The translations under genes were made by a program, and so were the position numbers. From Chamaea fasciata (taxonomy: Eukaryota; Chordata; Aves; Passeriformes; Sylviidae): a stretch of 64,000 nt of DNA. The stretch lies in assembly GCA_029207755.1 (NCBI GenBank), contig JARCOQ010000012.1, positions 21,873,740 to 21,937,739 of the forward strand, given 5' to 3'. The notes below the pieces were generated by a model. That model did no database searches and was not told the origin of the DNA. It was given only the letters and a program-made list of their open reading frames with translations. Each line of letters opens with the position of its first letter. Positions within the stretch are counted from its first letter, which is position 1. This document shows, one piece after another, positions 30,592 through 44,065 of this stretch.

Positions 30592-32380
30592 GTGAGGTCC
30601 CCACCACGGGCTGAGCTGGGGAAGCATCAGATCCCCTCCCCTGGGCTCGTTCCACAGTCCCTTGACATTTGCCTGGGGAAATGAGCCTGTTTGGCTCCCT
30701 TTGTGCAGCTCACAGTCAAAGCTCAGGGGCTGAGTCGTCTACGCTTTCTGCTGGAATCACTATCATTAGTGGCACTGGCACGGCAGGAAATGTTCTGAAA
30801 CAGCCCTGGAATCAGATTGATGTAGCAGAAGCAGTAGGAGGCCTTTAGGTGCCACTTCAGGCTCCTGCTAAGATTCATCCAGCTCTGCTCAGATTTTCCA
30901 AAAGCAGCATGGTGCTCTGCTTTCCCCTCGGAGAACCACAGAACATCCAAAGCCATGTGCTCCTGTTTTGCAGTTTCCCAAGAGAGCTGAGAGGGAAAAA
31001 GTTGAAAAACGTCAGCAGTCGTGTTGGACTCTAAAGGGGAAAACTGAGACCATTTGAATTTCAGTCAGGGAAACATTTTCTTAAATGAGGCTTGTGCCAA
31101 GAGTGGGCTGGTGGGAAGAGACAGGAAGGACTCAAAATCATCTGGTTTAGACTTTTTGAGAGCATTTTGGTGCTCAGGGGTTGATATCTATGTGTTGAAA
31201 ATGCATGTTTGCTGTGTCTGTGTATCCCAGAGAGCAGAACTTGGCCTGCTGGCTGCAAGCGGGAATGCCCAGCAGCCCAGCTTGCCTGCACAGGCAGCAA
31301 GAACCCCTGGAGAGCCAAGGTTGGCTTTTAATACTGAAACCACACTGTGAGTCAGTGCTGGTCATGTTTTGAAATATTCCCCCCGCAGGCCCGGCCCCCC
31401 TCCCCAGGGCTAGCTCTGGAGAGGCTTTGGAGGAATATCTCCGAAGGGACAGGACAAAAGATTTCAAAAGAGGCTCTTACCCCCAGATTATTCCAAGTCG
31501 TTTATTCCTCAAAGGGGTCCAGGGGCCGAAAGAGAGAGAACAAAGAAATCCAGGGGTCTTATCTAGTCTCCTATTTTGGGAGGGTCCTGGCATTCAGCCA
31601 ATTAGGTGTGGACATGTAGGGAGGAAATTCCAGAAGGGTCAAAAGGCGAGAGACCATTCCCCTAAAGAATTGCAAGGTTTCTCCAGGAGGAAAATGCCTT
31701 TGAAGCCCACAGTCAACAGGCACAACCTGTCTGTGTTTCCATCACTTTCGGGGAGGTGATTGCTGTAATCAGTTGATGATTCTTCCTTGCTGCTTTACTG
31801 GCGCTTTAAATTCTCTTTGTCATCTCCCTTTTTTAGGGATTGCTGTGTTCCTTCTTTTGCTTTTCAGGTTTGCTTTTGTTCCCAGTAAGGCCACAGTGTT
31901 TGGTCTCCTCTCTTGCTGCTCTGCCTGCATGACTGTATCCCCCAGAACTGCCCTATCCAAAGCTGACCTGCTAGAAAGGAATTTCTTCTTCCCCGCAGGA
32001 GAATGTGCTGTTATGCTTTCAGGTAGCCCATTCCCTCCGTGGAACACGACTGCATAGCTGTGTGCAGGCAGAAATCAGCAGGTTTTTGGCCCTGTTGAAT
32101 ATGCAGATGATTTGGTTCAGGTGCTCTTGTCTCCATCCTGCCGGTGCTGACCTGCTCGGCCCTTCCTTCCCACCAGGCACTGCCCTACTGCCCCTGGCCA
32201 AAATGCTGGAGCCAGACAGAAGGGATTCAAGTTCACCCTTGGGAATTCTGTGCCTGTACCTCCACAGCAGAAAGGGCTTTGGAAAAGGGGTCAAGGAAGG
32301 ACGTCACCAGGGCATGGACAGGTCTCCTCTTGTCCTGTTTCCTCAAGTGGCAAAATCATGGTTCCATGTCTTTCCTGCAG
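30592..32380 (+). other. Unit junction intron (exon 16 of B to exon 1 of C)
   Basis: This is the second instance of the fusion intron. It carries the LTR-like stretch at about 31403-31773. It is identical by eye to 57368-59156 and differs at many sites from 3879-5667. Confidence 0.75.
31403..31773 (-). mobile_element. Candidate LTR-like remnant (copy 2)
   Basis: Same element as at 4690-5060, with one visible substitution in the segment near 31443. Confidence 0.35.
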
Positions 32381-32515
32381 AATCTTCAGGGGGTGCAGGT
32401 CTCCATGGAGAGCTCACCTTACTTCCAGCTGGCGGGCCCCAGTGATGCATGCCGTGCCGTGCCAGGAGGCGCCATTACCGATGTGCACGTCCACTTCACT
32501 CCTGACGAGAACAAG
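32381..32515 (+). CDS. HYDIN: HYDIN module exon 1 (unit C)
   Basis: Identical to exon 1 of unit B (45 codons, phase 0 at both ends). Confidence 0.9.
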
Positions 32516-33939
32516 GTGAGACTGGAGGAGCCAAAACACAGATTTATCTCCAAAGCCATTGTTGTCCCTGCACTCTGGGTACAGCCCATGCTGTGAGCTT
32601 GGCTCCAGGCCGTGGGCAGGCAGCCTGCAGCCAGTCCCAGCTTGGCATGTGCTGTCAGGCCCTGCACCCAGGCCTGACAGGCCCTGCTTCCCCTCGCTGC
32701 ACATTCCTCTGAGCATTCCCAAGGGAAGAAAGATGCCCAGGGAACAGTAGGCAAACGGTAGAGGGGTGTTGATAGATGTCTGGCCATCTCTAGGTATAGT
32801 GGAAGGGGTTTCATTATTCTGCAAAGTACTAGAGGAACAAAGAGGTCAGAGAGCTTTCCGCCTTCCTGACGGGCAACAGCTTCCCTGCCTCACCCGGGGC
32901 TGGAGCAAGGACGGTGCTTTTTCACACCCTCTGTTCTCCAGCCTTGCGGCTGTGCTGTCCCAGAGCACAGCTGACCATGATACGGCTGCAAGGCCAGGGC
33001 AGAGGATGTGCTGTGCCCGTGGGCCCAGCCTGGCACAGGCACACTGAGCTCTAGGTGCCCTTAGTCAGCAGGAGCTTGGTGAGCTGCAGGGGACTTGGAC
33101 ACCTGCCTGAAAGAGCTCGTGTAGGGCAGGTACAGCCTGCAGGCAGGCAGACCTGTGGGCCCAGAGCCGGTGGCAGCGACACTGCTGCGGCTCTGTCTTC
33201 ATGCCTGTCACTGTGGTTGCTCTGTCAGCTGGCGCCCATTCCATGCCAATTGTGCTTTTGCGTGCAAGTTTGAACACCAGTGCCGAGGCCCTGGCAAGTC
33301 TGCTCTCAGCGCTGTGATCTGGAGGCTCGTTCATACAGAGGGGTTTAGGACATGGCATGGAAGGGAGGAGGCCTTGCAGGGAAACAAAGAGAGGCTCTTT
33401 GCAACAGCATCCTGCTACCTCTTAGCACTGTTCTTCTCGTGACTTGGTTGGAGAGGCAAAATTAGAGGGGAGTTCTGAGCAAACAGATATTTCTACACCA
33501 GGCCAGAGGTCCAGGATCTCTTTGGGTGCAGCTGTTCTCTCAGTTTCCTTTTGCTGCTTAGATTCAGTTTAACACTTTGTCCTACTCTCAATCCGTGGGA
33601 ATATAGTAACCTAAGGAGGAATGTCCTGTGTTCCCTAGCTCCATGTTCCTTAGAAGGGACTTAGGAATTATTTAACATCATTAAAATTGAGAGTAAAAAT
33701 TATGGTGGCCCTGGGCACTTGTCTGTATGACCCAAGTGACACAAGAGCTTAATGCCACTGAGATAGGTTTTGCAAAGTGCACTGCTGCCTTTAAAATGTG
33801 AGATATTAGTAGAACTTATTGTTCATTTGGGGGTGGAATAGGTAAATTGATACCCTTGAAGGGATATAGGAAATGGCTTTTCTTCTGCCATGGAGATGGC
33901 ACCAAATGACCTGTGCTGAGACAGTTTCTTTTCCTGCAG

Positions 33940-34139
33940 GTTTATTCCCATGAGCTCGTCTGCGTCAGTGGAGAGGAAAGGATAGTTGTGCCAATTCGGG
34001 CCATCCCTGCCCGAGCTATCCTGGACTTCCCAGACGAGCTGGACTTCTCAAAGTGTCCGGTCAAGGGCAGCACCCGCAAGAGTCTGCTGATTCAGAATTG
34101 TGGTAGTGTGGCAGCTCATTACCAGCTGGGCACCGAGAG
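33940..34139 (+). CDS. HYDIN: HYDIN module exon 2 (unit C)
   Basis: Identical to exon 2 of unit B, with residue 109 Gly. Confidence 0.95.
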
Positions 34140-34907
34140 GTGAGGCAGCTCATCTGTCCTTGTGCAAAACACCTTTGGGGGATAACAGAGTTGGGAAAGA
34201 ACAACAAAAGGAACCAGAGCATGGGAGCTGCTGCCCTGCGTCGCCGGCTGGAAATGGGCAGGATGGATGGCATCTGCTCTTGCTTTCAGTGTTCTTAGCA
34301 GGATGCAGCCTTTGAGCTTTCTCTGCCCCAGATTTCCTGGGGGGTGCTGGAACATGTTAGTTGCTGGCTTGCGCCCTCCTGAGCACAAGCAGCTTCTGAA
34401 ATGGGTACTCACCACTGTCAGCCAAACAGACCCATTCTCTGGGAGGACACAGGCACATGGCTTTCCAGTGGTGCCTGCATCAGATGCCCAACATGAGCTG
34501 TGTTGCAGGCAGCCGGTGCAGTTCCTGTTACTTAAAGCTGATCTGATTTCCCTTGTCAGCTGAGGGCATCAGTCCCCTCTTCCGTTCCACGATGAACCTT
34601 TGAAAGCCGGTTTAAAATTTCAAACACGTGCTTTAAATCTCTGAATAAGGTCGTGCCCCCTTTCATTGAGATCTCATTTTACATATTCTGAAGTTCCTGT
34701 GTTTCTGCTGTTTTTTCATTTTGGTTTGTGTTAAATGTTTGCCAAAAGATCATGAATTCTTCATTGGGAACTTTCATAAATGTCAAGCTCCTCCAAGGCC
34801 TATCAATACACCACATGCCCATAGGCATAGGCACAGGTGTATTAGAAACATGAGACATTTAGTGACTATGTGAAAAGCAATTGGGCTGATTTAGAAGATA
34901 AAAGTAT

Positions 34908-35003
34908 AGAATAACTTTCTCTAGAGGGGACCTCTGGAAATTGTCCGAGCAAATACGCTGCTCAAAGCAAGACCAGTGTCCGGGGATTGCAAGGGGCCAT
35001 TGG
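34908..35003 (-). mobile_element. CR1: Degraded CR1 3'-end fragment (copy 2)
   Basis: Same remnant as at 8195-8290. Confidence 0.55.
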
Positions 35004-35671
35004 GAGATCTGGAGTTGTCTTTAGATGCCATACAAGGAAACAAACATACAAATGGACTAGTTAAAAAGCCGAAGACGACCTATTAAAACCCCTCCATGAC
35101 CTTATCTTTTCTGCCTGTCGGGTGCAGTAGTGATTCATTGAAAGGGTAGATCTAACAGGATGAGAACTATCTTAAGGAACAGCTGACAATTAACTCACTA
35201 TATTGCTCTAATCAAGCCATAAAAGGCCAAAATTTATCCTGCCAGCCCCATCTCTTGGCAGTGGTTTTCATTTGGTTATTATAGCGTCAGGGATGTCTCC
35301 TTCACAGTCCTTCTTATATGTGGGCTCAGGGAACAGCTTAGTGATGTTGACTGAAATTCAGAGGAGTTAAGTTTAACTGTAGAGCTTGTGTCCTTGGGTC
35401 TTGGGGAGCCAGGTCTATATGAGAGATGACTGCTCCAGCAGGAACAGGGGAGTCTGGTGGGTACAGCCTGGGGTGGGATGTAGGAGATGCAAGGGCTGAT
35501 TTGCACTCAGTTTTTCAGCCCTGACAACTGAAACTTGGCTGGATCCTCTTCTCCTGGTAATTTGAAAATAAGAAGATATCTTCTTTCTCACGCAACCCCT
35601 GAGGTCACTCCCAGGAGTGTTATTCGCATCCTGCCATCTGAGGGCAGGAGTATGTAACATGGGGCAGGAGT

Positions 35672-36004
35672 GGGAAGGGAAGGGAAGGGAAGGGAAGGGA
35701 AGGGAAGGGAAGGGAAGGGAAGGGAAGGGAAGGGAAGGGAAGGGAAGGGAAGGGAAGGGAAGGGAAGGGAAGGGAAGGGAAGGGAAGGGAAGGGAAGGGA
35801 AGGGAAGGGAAGGGAAGGGAAGGGAAGGGAAGGGAAGGGAAGGGAAGGGAAGGGAAGGGAAGGGAAGGGAAGGGAAGGGAAGGGAAGGGAAGGGAAGGGA
35901 AGGGAAGGGAAGGGAAGGGAAGGGAAGGGAAGGGAAGGGAAGGGAAGGGAAGGGAAGGGAAGGGAAGGGAAGGGAAGGGAAGGGAAGGGAAGGGAAGGGA
36001 AGGG
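35672..36004 (+). repeat. (GGGAA)n microsatellite, 66 repeats (copy 2)
   Basis: 66 uninterrupted repeats plus a trailing GGG, 45 bases longer than copy 1. The flanks are the same. Confidence 0.99.
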
Positions 36005-36288
36005 GAGTGCTGAAGTGTGGCCAGGGACTCCCTTAACTGGCAGCTTCTCTTTCTGGCAAAATTCCTGACAAAACAATAAGAAAAAAATCCTGTGCCTTGC
36101 CCACACCAGGCACCGATCCCCCAAGCCCCAGCAGAGACCTGCAGCAGTGCTGGCTCACCCTCGGGGCAGATGTGGGAGCTCGTACAGTAATCGGGCTCCG
36201 GGGCTGCTGGGGCCTTGTCTTTCCTCCTCTCTCCCCAAAGTCTCACATCCAGCACATAAACATTGCTGGCCCAAGGCTTCTCCATCAG

Positions 36289-36313
36289 CCACTAGTGATG
36301 TTCTCACTAGTGG
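36289..36313. other. Perfect 10-bp inverted repeat (copy 2)
   Basis: Same arms and loop as at 9531-9555. Confidence 0.85.
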
Positions 36314-37543
36314 TAATGGAGCAGGTCAGGCCCATAACTGCAGCAATAGGTCCTTAGTGAGCAGAACCTGAAGCAAGTTCATCAGCTGTCACTACTGACA
36401 TGAATGAAATTCCGCTTGCCAGATGTTCTCTATATTTTTGTGTGTGATAAGTTCATCACCAAACTCCCCAGAACACCCTTTCTGTGCACAGATTGACCAC
36501 CAGCAAAGCACTGAGGAACTTTTGTTTCCTCAGTGGGGCTGTGGAAGAGCACAAAGCCCAGCAACTTCTGGGCAGAAGCACATTTCACCTGAGCTGTCCC
36601 TGAGCATCAAAGCACGGAGTCTTGTGTTTGTCAGGCAAGAACTGTTCACCTGGTGACCAATCCTAATTGCTCCTGTTACATCCAAAGTGCACCAAGACAT
36701 TTGCGTAATTATTTCCAACACATTGCGCAGAGCTTGTCTGGTGAGCCAAGCAAACAGTTACCAGCCTGGATGACAACCCAGGGCCCCAGACTGCACTGCT
36801 GGTAAATACACAAAACCCTCCTGTTCTGCCTCCTCGATGTGCTCCTGCTAATGGTGCTTCATATGGCTGGGATTGGATCCTTCAGATTGTAAATGGCATC
36901 CTCCTTTTGGGTCTTGTTTCCATGTCACTGTATTGCTCTAATCTGCATTTGCACTCTTTCAGAGTTTTGATTGCTCCTTTTTGTAGAGCAGCTTTCATTG
37001 AAATGCTGACAAAATGTGCTAATTCAGGATCTTTTCAAGGTAAAATAAACCAAAGAGCCACGCTGCAAATTCAACAGTAGTTATTCCGTGGTCTTCAAGA
37101 GAAAGTTCCTTCTCCCTGTCTGATTCCTAGGCTGTAATCTCACAAGAGAGATAGTGCCCTAACATTTGCATCTCTTGAGAGGAAGTTTATAGGTAGCAGG
37201 AAATGAGAAATTCCTGAGGCAGTCAGCGTCAAGTTATGCATGCAGATAGCTCTTAACTCTCTCTGTGCTTTTCACAAACCATTCTCTGATGGGATTGCTG
37301 GCAGTCAGAAGGCTGGATGCAGAGTATGGGGGAGATTAGGTCGTTTTATCCCACAGGATCTTCTGAGGGCTGGATCTCCTCAGAAGTGGGTCAGTAGCTG
37401 TTTCTGATCCTGGCTGTTCTGTCTGTCTTGGCCGTAGTTTGTTTGCTCCCTGCTTGCCCAAGTGAGCTGAAGTGACCTGCACTGCAGAAAGAATGTCATG
37501 GCCAGAATTCCCCCCAAGTCCTGATCCTCTCTTTGTGTTGCAG

Positions 37544-37665
37544 TCCTTTCTCCGTGGTTCCAGCCGAAGGAATTCTGGGCCCTGGTCACACCATGCAGGT
37601 GACAGTGGGATTTCACCCGCTGACGCGCGGTGACCATTTCGGGTCCCTGGTGGCGCGCTGCATAG
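37544..37665 (+). CDS. HYDIN: HYDIN module exon 3 (unit C)
   Basis: Identical to exon 3 of unit B. Confidence 0.93.
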
Positions 37666-38967
37666 GTGAGTGCTGGGCAACGCATGGGACACAGGACAGT
37701 TCTCCACCATCACTCCCTGTTCATCCCCCTCAATTCCCTCTAGATGTACCTCCTCTGTTCCAGCTCTGCCCCAAAGAAAACTGAAATAGCTGGTGTTTAA
37801 ATGGTTGAAAAAGTGGATCCCCTCTAACAGGGCTGAGATTTTTGGAATTCTGTTTTGCTGGGTGTTGCAGAGTGGAGGAAGGAGGAACCCTGATTCTCCA
37901 CTACTGTGTGGCTACGCCTGGGTGAAGTTTTATTTTACTCCTGGGCAGTGCTGTATGTGAGCTGCGAGGTCTCCATCAGACTCTCTCCAATGCAGTGTAT
38001 TTCTTGCACACCTCTGTCCTGTATGCCGCTTCTCCACTGGCTTGTCACAGACCCTTTTACTATGTTGCCCTCTACACATCCATGCAGTTTTTGCCTAATA
38101 ACATCTTCAGGCCCTCAAGTTCCTGTATGGTGACAAATCAAGACAAATTTTTCCTCGTCCCCATTTCCCAGGCCGTTCATGCTGTTGCAAACCTCTCACA
38201 TCTCCCATTTGATTTCTAGACTGAGGAATCCCATTCAGACTTCATATAGAAGCTGCTCTGTACTTATTAATCTTTCCTTGTCCTTTTGTATTTAACCTGA
38301 AATGCTCCATCTTGGTTTTTGAGATCAGGACAATATGAAATATTTCAAGACTGATGGGGCTGTGGGTTTGGACAGGAAGATGACGATGATGATGATTTTT
38401 ATGGTGTTCATTTTGTAGTGGTTTGTCATATTGCAAAGCCAGGCTGGTTGTGTTTCCTCTCCTGTGTCCCCTCCTGCTGTGGGCTGTCACTTCACCTGTT
38501 CCTCTGGGTCTCCTTTTTCTGCCCACATGCCCCCAGGCGTATTTGCTTGTCAGCAACAAGGGATCCAAGGGATCAGGAGGGGCAGGAGTCTCGTGGGATG
38601 CGCAGGGGAGACCTCGGCAAGCCAGGATTGACCAGGGCTCCTCAGTGTCACCTGAAGGACTTTGATGCAGAAATCCCAGTGGTCTGAGTGGGTCACCTGA
38701 GCACATCTGACAAATCCCACTGTACATACTGTCACCTTGGGGCCAAATCTCTACAAACACCTTGGAAATAAGGTGGTTAAGGAGGTGCCCAGGACATCCT
38801 CACGCAGTACACACAGAGCTGTCAGGACGTGATAAATGTACTGATCCATGGAACTGCTAATACATTTAAAAGCTATGACACTTTCTTCCGTGACCTGTGG
38901 TTTGCTTTGTTCCTTGTGCTTCCATCAGCAACTGAGCTAGCTGAGCAAAGACTCTGCTTTGTTCCAG

Positions 38968-39172
38968 GTGAAGAAAGTTTCTTCACATTCCTTCGCGCAG
39001 AAGCTGCAGATGTCAACATTGGATTGAGCACATATTCCCTGAAGGTTGAGAAGACTTTCATCACCACATCAAGCCACACAAGCATGTTCATCAGAAACAG
39101 GAGTAACATCACAGCCCACTTCCAGTGGAAGATGTTTCCTACTGAGGAAGCCGACAATGAAGAGAAGAGGAG
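38968..39172 (+). CDS. HYDIN: HYDIN module exon 4 (unit C)
   Basis: As exon 4 of unit B but with Leu177 (CTG) in place of Met. The mammalian protein also has Leu here as I recall it, so unit C looks ancestral at this site. Confidence 0.94.
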
Positions 39173-39357
39173 GTTGGTTTGAAAGATACGTTTCAGTGAG
39201 ATACATGGCCCAAGACTGAAACTAATGCATGGCCTCAGGGGCGTGTTGGTGATTTTGAATGGTTTAGGCCAAGTAAACCATCCCTGGCATTAGGGTGTGT
39301 GTCCCTGGGCTTCAGGAGCTCAGCACAGCATTCCAGTTCCATTTATACTCCAACCAA

Positions 39358-39833
39358 GGATGGCATTTTGGGAAGGAAAGGTTGATTGCAATGACTGGAT
39401 TTCCTCAAGTTCTAATTGGGCTTTTGCCTCCCTAATCTTCTTCCTACATGACCTGGCAACATCCTTAAACGTTTCCTGAGTTGCCAGCCCCTCTTTGCAA
39501 AGGCAATACGCCCTCTTTTTTCCCCTTAGTTCCTTCCAAATCTCCTTGCCCATCCAGGCTCGTTGTCTTCCCTGTCAGCTCATCTTTCAGCACACAGGGA
39601 CAGTCTGTTCCTGTGCCTTCAAGACTTCTTTCTTGAAGTATGTCCATCCTTCCTGGACCCCTTTGTTTGTAAAGGCTGTTTCCCAAGGTCCTCTCCAAAA
39701 CAATCTCTTGAACAGGCCGAAGGCTGCCTTCCAGAAGACCAGAGTGGAAGTTTTGTTGATGCCCCTCCTTGTTTCACTGAATGTTGAAAACTCTGTTATT
39801 TCACAGTCACTGTACCCCCAGACAGTGGTGAAC
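39358..39833 (-). pseudogene. CR1: CR1 ORF2 fragment (copy 2)
   Basis: Same degenerate endonuclease-to-RT linker fragment as at 12600-13075, with a few private substitutions (for example near 39679). Confidence 0.8.
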
Positions 39834-40884
39834 AGATGAAGTTCTTTTAGTTCTTAGGGAATCTCCTGGTGATATCCAGTACCTGGATCCCAGGGAGGCA
39901 GCAGGCTTCCCTGTGGAACGGATCCGCTCGATATACAGGGCCCTCATTTCCCCTTAGAAGGGATTCACTTACTACCACTACCCTTCTTTTCTTCGTAATA
40001 CTTTTTTCCAATTACATTTATTTTCATGCCAGTTTGTGTCCTAGCCTGTCACCAGGACATTTTGTTTTTCCTTACTTCCAGTCTTAGGGATGGTGTTAGC
40101 TCTAAGGCCTACTCTCCTGCTGTCAGAGATGCTTTTGAGATCTCAGAGCAGAGAGGACTTTTTTTTATGAGAGGAGCTAGTGCAGGATCCTTTCCCTCTC
40201 TGGCCATTCTACTACCATGCACTGGGATGGGACCCAAAAAGCTCTGGATCCTGAAAAGATGATCTCTCCAGGAGTTTGCTGTCTGTCTCCTGCACCAAGA
40301 AGTCCCTTCCCCTCTCACAGCCTCTGTTTTCATGCATATAAAACCTTGGATGTCACTGAAGGGATGCGGTGCCTGAATTCATCAATTTCCTTTGGAAGTG
40401 CTCTGGGATGCTCTTGTGAAAGGCAGAGTAGGGAACAGGGCAGGTCCAAAATGGAAGAAACAAAGAGCGATGCTGGTAACACGTAACCACAACCCAGCTT
40501 CGTCTCCCTTTCCCAGGGAAGTCCTGCAGTGGGTGCTCCGTGATCTTTATCTGCTTCCCCCGAGCAGCTCAGTGGTAGGAAAAGCCAGCTGAGGTGGCTG
40601 GTGGATTCTCCCTCAGTTTTGGCAGAGGCTTTGAGGCAGGAGATTCTCTTGAGGGATGCTGGCTTTCCAAAGCTCTCCTGAGCTTGCAAGTGTGGAGTAA
40701 AGCTACCTGCTGAGCTTGTGCACAACAAGTTATCTTCTGATCCGATTGGGACCCTCGTGGCTTGGGGTCAGCCCTTGCTGGGGAGCTGCCGCTCCTCCCC
40801 AAGTGCTTTGCTCTCCCGCACTTCCGCTTCTCTCTGCAAATATATTAAATGACCTGCTGGCTTTGTCTCTCCCTGCGGCTGCAG

Positions 40885-41077
40885 GCAGTGTGATTTGCTG
40901 GAGCCACCACCAAAGGTCTGGATGGAAGACTTCATGGAGGAGAAAAAAATAAAGAAGGTGAAGGGCTTTTGTGAAAATCGCACCTCCCTCCTGAGCCAAA
41001 AGGTCCAGGAGGAGAAGGCAAAGGTGCAAGAAGACCCCCTGCTGTTCTCCAATGACTTTTTTTTCATTGAGCCAATG
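40885..41077 (+). CDS. HYDIN: HYDIN module exon 5 (unit C)
   Basis: As exon 5 of unit B but with Val268 in place of Leu; mammals also have Val in the matching position as I recall. Confidence 0.93.
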
Positions 41078-41100
41078 GTAAGTGATAGCTGAGAACCTCA

Positions 41101-41214
41101 TTTTCCTTCTCTTCCTTCTCTTCCTTCTCTTTCTCCTCGTCCTCCTCCTCTTCCTTCTCCTCCTTCTCTTTCTCCTCGTCCTCCTCCTCTTCCTTCTCCT
41201 CCTTCTCCTCCTTC

Positions 41215-41246
<32 letters not shown>

Positions 41247-41287
41247 CTCCTCTTCCTTCTCCTCCTCCTCCTCCTCTTCCTCCTCCC
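41101..41287 (+). repeat. Long TCC/TTC polypyrimidine tract (copy 2)
   Basis: Same tract and length as at 14343-14529, with one C/T difference near its start. Confidence 0.97.
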
Positions 41288-42334
41288 GCCCACCCTACCC
41301 CCGCCCCTTTCCCCGGGTGCGGTCACTCAGCAGGTCCTCAGCTGGCTCGGTGTGCTCAGAGGGAGGGCATGGAGTTTCTGGTGCGGCTGCAGAGCTCACT
41401 GCTGAAAGTATTTCTGCCCTGCAGGCTCAAGGCAGGGCTGGGAGCCTGACAAAGCTGAGCTCTGCTGCCAGGGCTCGAGCTCAGGGCACTCCGTGTCCTT
41501 GAAGTGTCCACAGGGAGCAGTTTTTGTAGGTAGGGGCTCCCCCGACACGTGCTGCTGCGTGAGGTTCAGCGGAGGGTGTTGGAGCAGTGCCAGTTCACGG
41601 ATTGACCTGAAGCATGCAAGGGTTCGCTGGGAAAAGGAGGCCAAATTCAGCCCAAGGTTAATCGTAGAAATGCCTGTCCCTTCCTCTAACCACGACTCGC
41701 ACTGTTTGTGAGTCTCCCAGTGTCATCTGTGAGCCTGGACACAAGGGTGGGAGGTTATAATGGGCATTTTGAGTTCTCTTGCACACGGGGACAGTAAACC
41801 TTTTCTTTTTCTGTTTATGCAAGCAAACGCCCATGTCCTCCCATCAGCCAGAGCCCTGATTCTGAGTATTGGCATTGTGAGAGATGATGAATGCCTGGTG
41901 TCTGCACAGTGCAAAATCCCTTCTCATCCTGGAGTAAATCCTAGAATAATCCCAACCTCTGCTTTCTTTGAAAAAAGGTTAAACTAATATTTTTCTTTCC
42001 AAGGAAGGGGATCGTGTTCTTGGTTACTCCTATGGCCCGTCTAAGGCCAAGAGCCACCAGTGCACAATGGCAGTTAGATACCACTGTAGCTGACTGCAGC
42101 ATGATGTGACCAGGAGCTTGTGTCAGAGCAGCAGGAACATTGTGGAGAGTGGGGGCTGATCAGCTGAGCATTGAGAGCGCCCAGTGGTGTGTTGAGCTGG
42201 GTTTAGAGTGTTTCCTTGGGCTCCTTATGTTGTTCACTCATCACTGATGCTCTAAAGAAAGGCTTAGAGGAGTGGTTGAAAACAAGAAGTGTGAAGTTTG
42301 AAGATAAATCTTTTTCTGTCTCTTTCTGTTTCAG

Positions 42335-42434
42335 GAGGGAGAGATTGGGCCACGTTGTTCGGCTGAAATCAAGGTGACCTTTAAACCCCTGGAAGCACTG
42401 GAGTATCAGAGTGTGGCCTACTGTGACATCTCAG
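42335..42434 (+). CDS. HYDIN: HYDIN module exon 6 (unit C)
   Basis: Identical to exon 6 of unit B. Confidence 0.93.
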
Positions 42435-43158
42435 GTACAGCTCCTTTCCCCTGCTTCTCTCACCCACAGTGAAGCCATGGAGCAAGCCTGAGCCCACTGG
42501 GCTCCCATGTAACTGCTGGGAAGAGTTCCTGGTCAGCAGGGCAGTGCTGGCACATCCCCAGTGTCCCTGCAGCTTCCAGGGAGTCTCCCATGCAAGGCCA
42601 GGGCTCGGAACACCTGTGTCTGGATTGCTGATCCCAGAACAACCCAGGCAGTGCAGGGAGATGTTTTCATGGCACGGCTTTGCCAGCATTTCCTCAAAGG
42701 CCAAGGAGCTGCAGAGCAGAACAGCTTTAGTGAACAAGCACTAAGCCCCTCTAGACCACTGGCCTCCAGGATGGGTCCATTTGACATGGATCCACCATCA
42801 GGCAGTCGCAGCTGAGTTAGAAATGTGCTCCCTGAGCCTGGATCACCTCCAGACACCACCAGGCCAGCAGGGGCGGAGCCCCGCTGAGCCCAGGGTGTTG
42901 GTAGAAGGACCACCCTTGGCCAGCACCTGCTTCTCTCCCTGTGTGGGAATTGTCACCTTGCAGCTCTCAGTCTGTGCAAACAGAACACAGTGCCGAGTGT
43001 CAGAAGTGGAGGACAGCAGTCCTGTGCTGCTGGGCCAGGTGGTTTGGCAGTTGTTGCCTGGCAGTTTGCCAGGTAGCAATTGCCAAAGTCTTCGTGAGCT
43101 TTGTGCCTTCAATGAATGGATTTCAAAGCTCCTCTAAGTGCATGGGGAGGAAACCCTA

Positions 43159-43429
43159 GAGTCATAGTATGTTAAGGATGGAACGGACCTCAAAGACTGT
43201 CTAGTGCCAAGGCCCCTGCCATGGGCAGGGACACCTCCCACTAGACCAGGTAGCTCCAAGCCCCATCCAGCCTGGCTTTGAACACTTTCAGGGCTGGAAC
43301 CTCCACAACTCCCCTGGGGAACCTACTCCAGCGTCTCACCACCTCACAGTAAAAAAATTCTTCTCAATATCTAACCTAAATTTCCTTTCTTTCAATTTAT
43401 ACCTGTCACTCCTTGGCCTGTCGCTACAG
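43159..43429 (-). mobile_element. CR1: CR1 LINE 3' end (copy 2)
   Basis: Same insertion as at 16401-16671, with no difference seen. Confidence 0.95.
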
Positions 43430-43676
43430 GACACCAGAGATGTTTTAAACTCAGCAAACTGGTGGCTAAAATTGGAAACCAGCCCAAGGAATGGGTTAGA
43501 AATTGCAAGTCAGCCCCAGGGGATATCTCCTGAGGGAAGAGAAGGGTCCATATCTTCTGCTGCAGCATCAAGAGCTGGTTGCATGCAGCTCAGAATCAGG
43601 GTCTAGCATTGAGGCAGCCTGGAAAATCCAGTAGAACAGAGGGAATTATTGTACTGAAATGGACATCTCTCCCCAG

Positions 43677-43795
43677 GCCGTGAGAGCAGGCTGGCCCTGC
43701 ACCTCAGAGGGGAAGGCCGCAGACCCTTGGTTGAACTCAGCTGTGATACCCTGAACCTTGGGGAAGTTTTTGTCAAAACCGCCCACACCCATGAG
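43677..43795 (+). CDS. HYDIN: HYDIN module exon 7 (unit C)
   Basis: Identical to exon 7 of unit B. Confidence 0.94.
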
Positions 43796-44041
43796 GTGAG
43801 CACCAGGGGTTGGGATGGATCCTGATGGCTCCTGAGGCAGCAGCAAGCCTGGTGGAGCTGTGGAATTCCTGGCAACCTGGGCAGTTGTGAGCAGGGAATA
43901 GCTGATGTACTGGTCAAATCTGGGCGCGGGGGGGAAGGGGGTGTTCCAGAAAAATGTGTCTGTTGTTCATGAAGCCCCAGTCCCTTCTTTTGGGCAGCCT
44001 TCCATAGGGATCAGCTGGGAGGCTTCCTGCAAAACAACCCC

Positions 44042-44065
44042 TTTTGACCCAACGCTGGGTCAAAA
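44042..44065. promoter_or_regulatory. Perfect inverted repeat with everted GGGTCA half sites (copy 2)
   Basis: Identical to 17287-17310. Confidence 0.4.
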
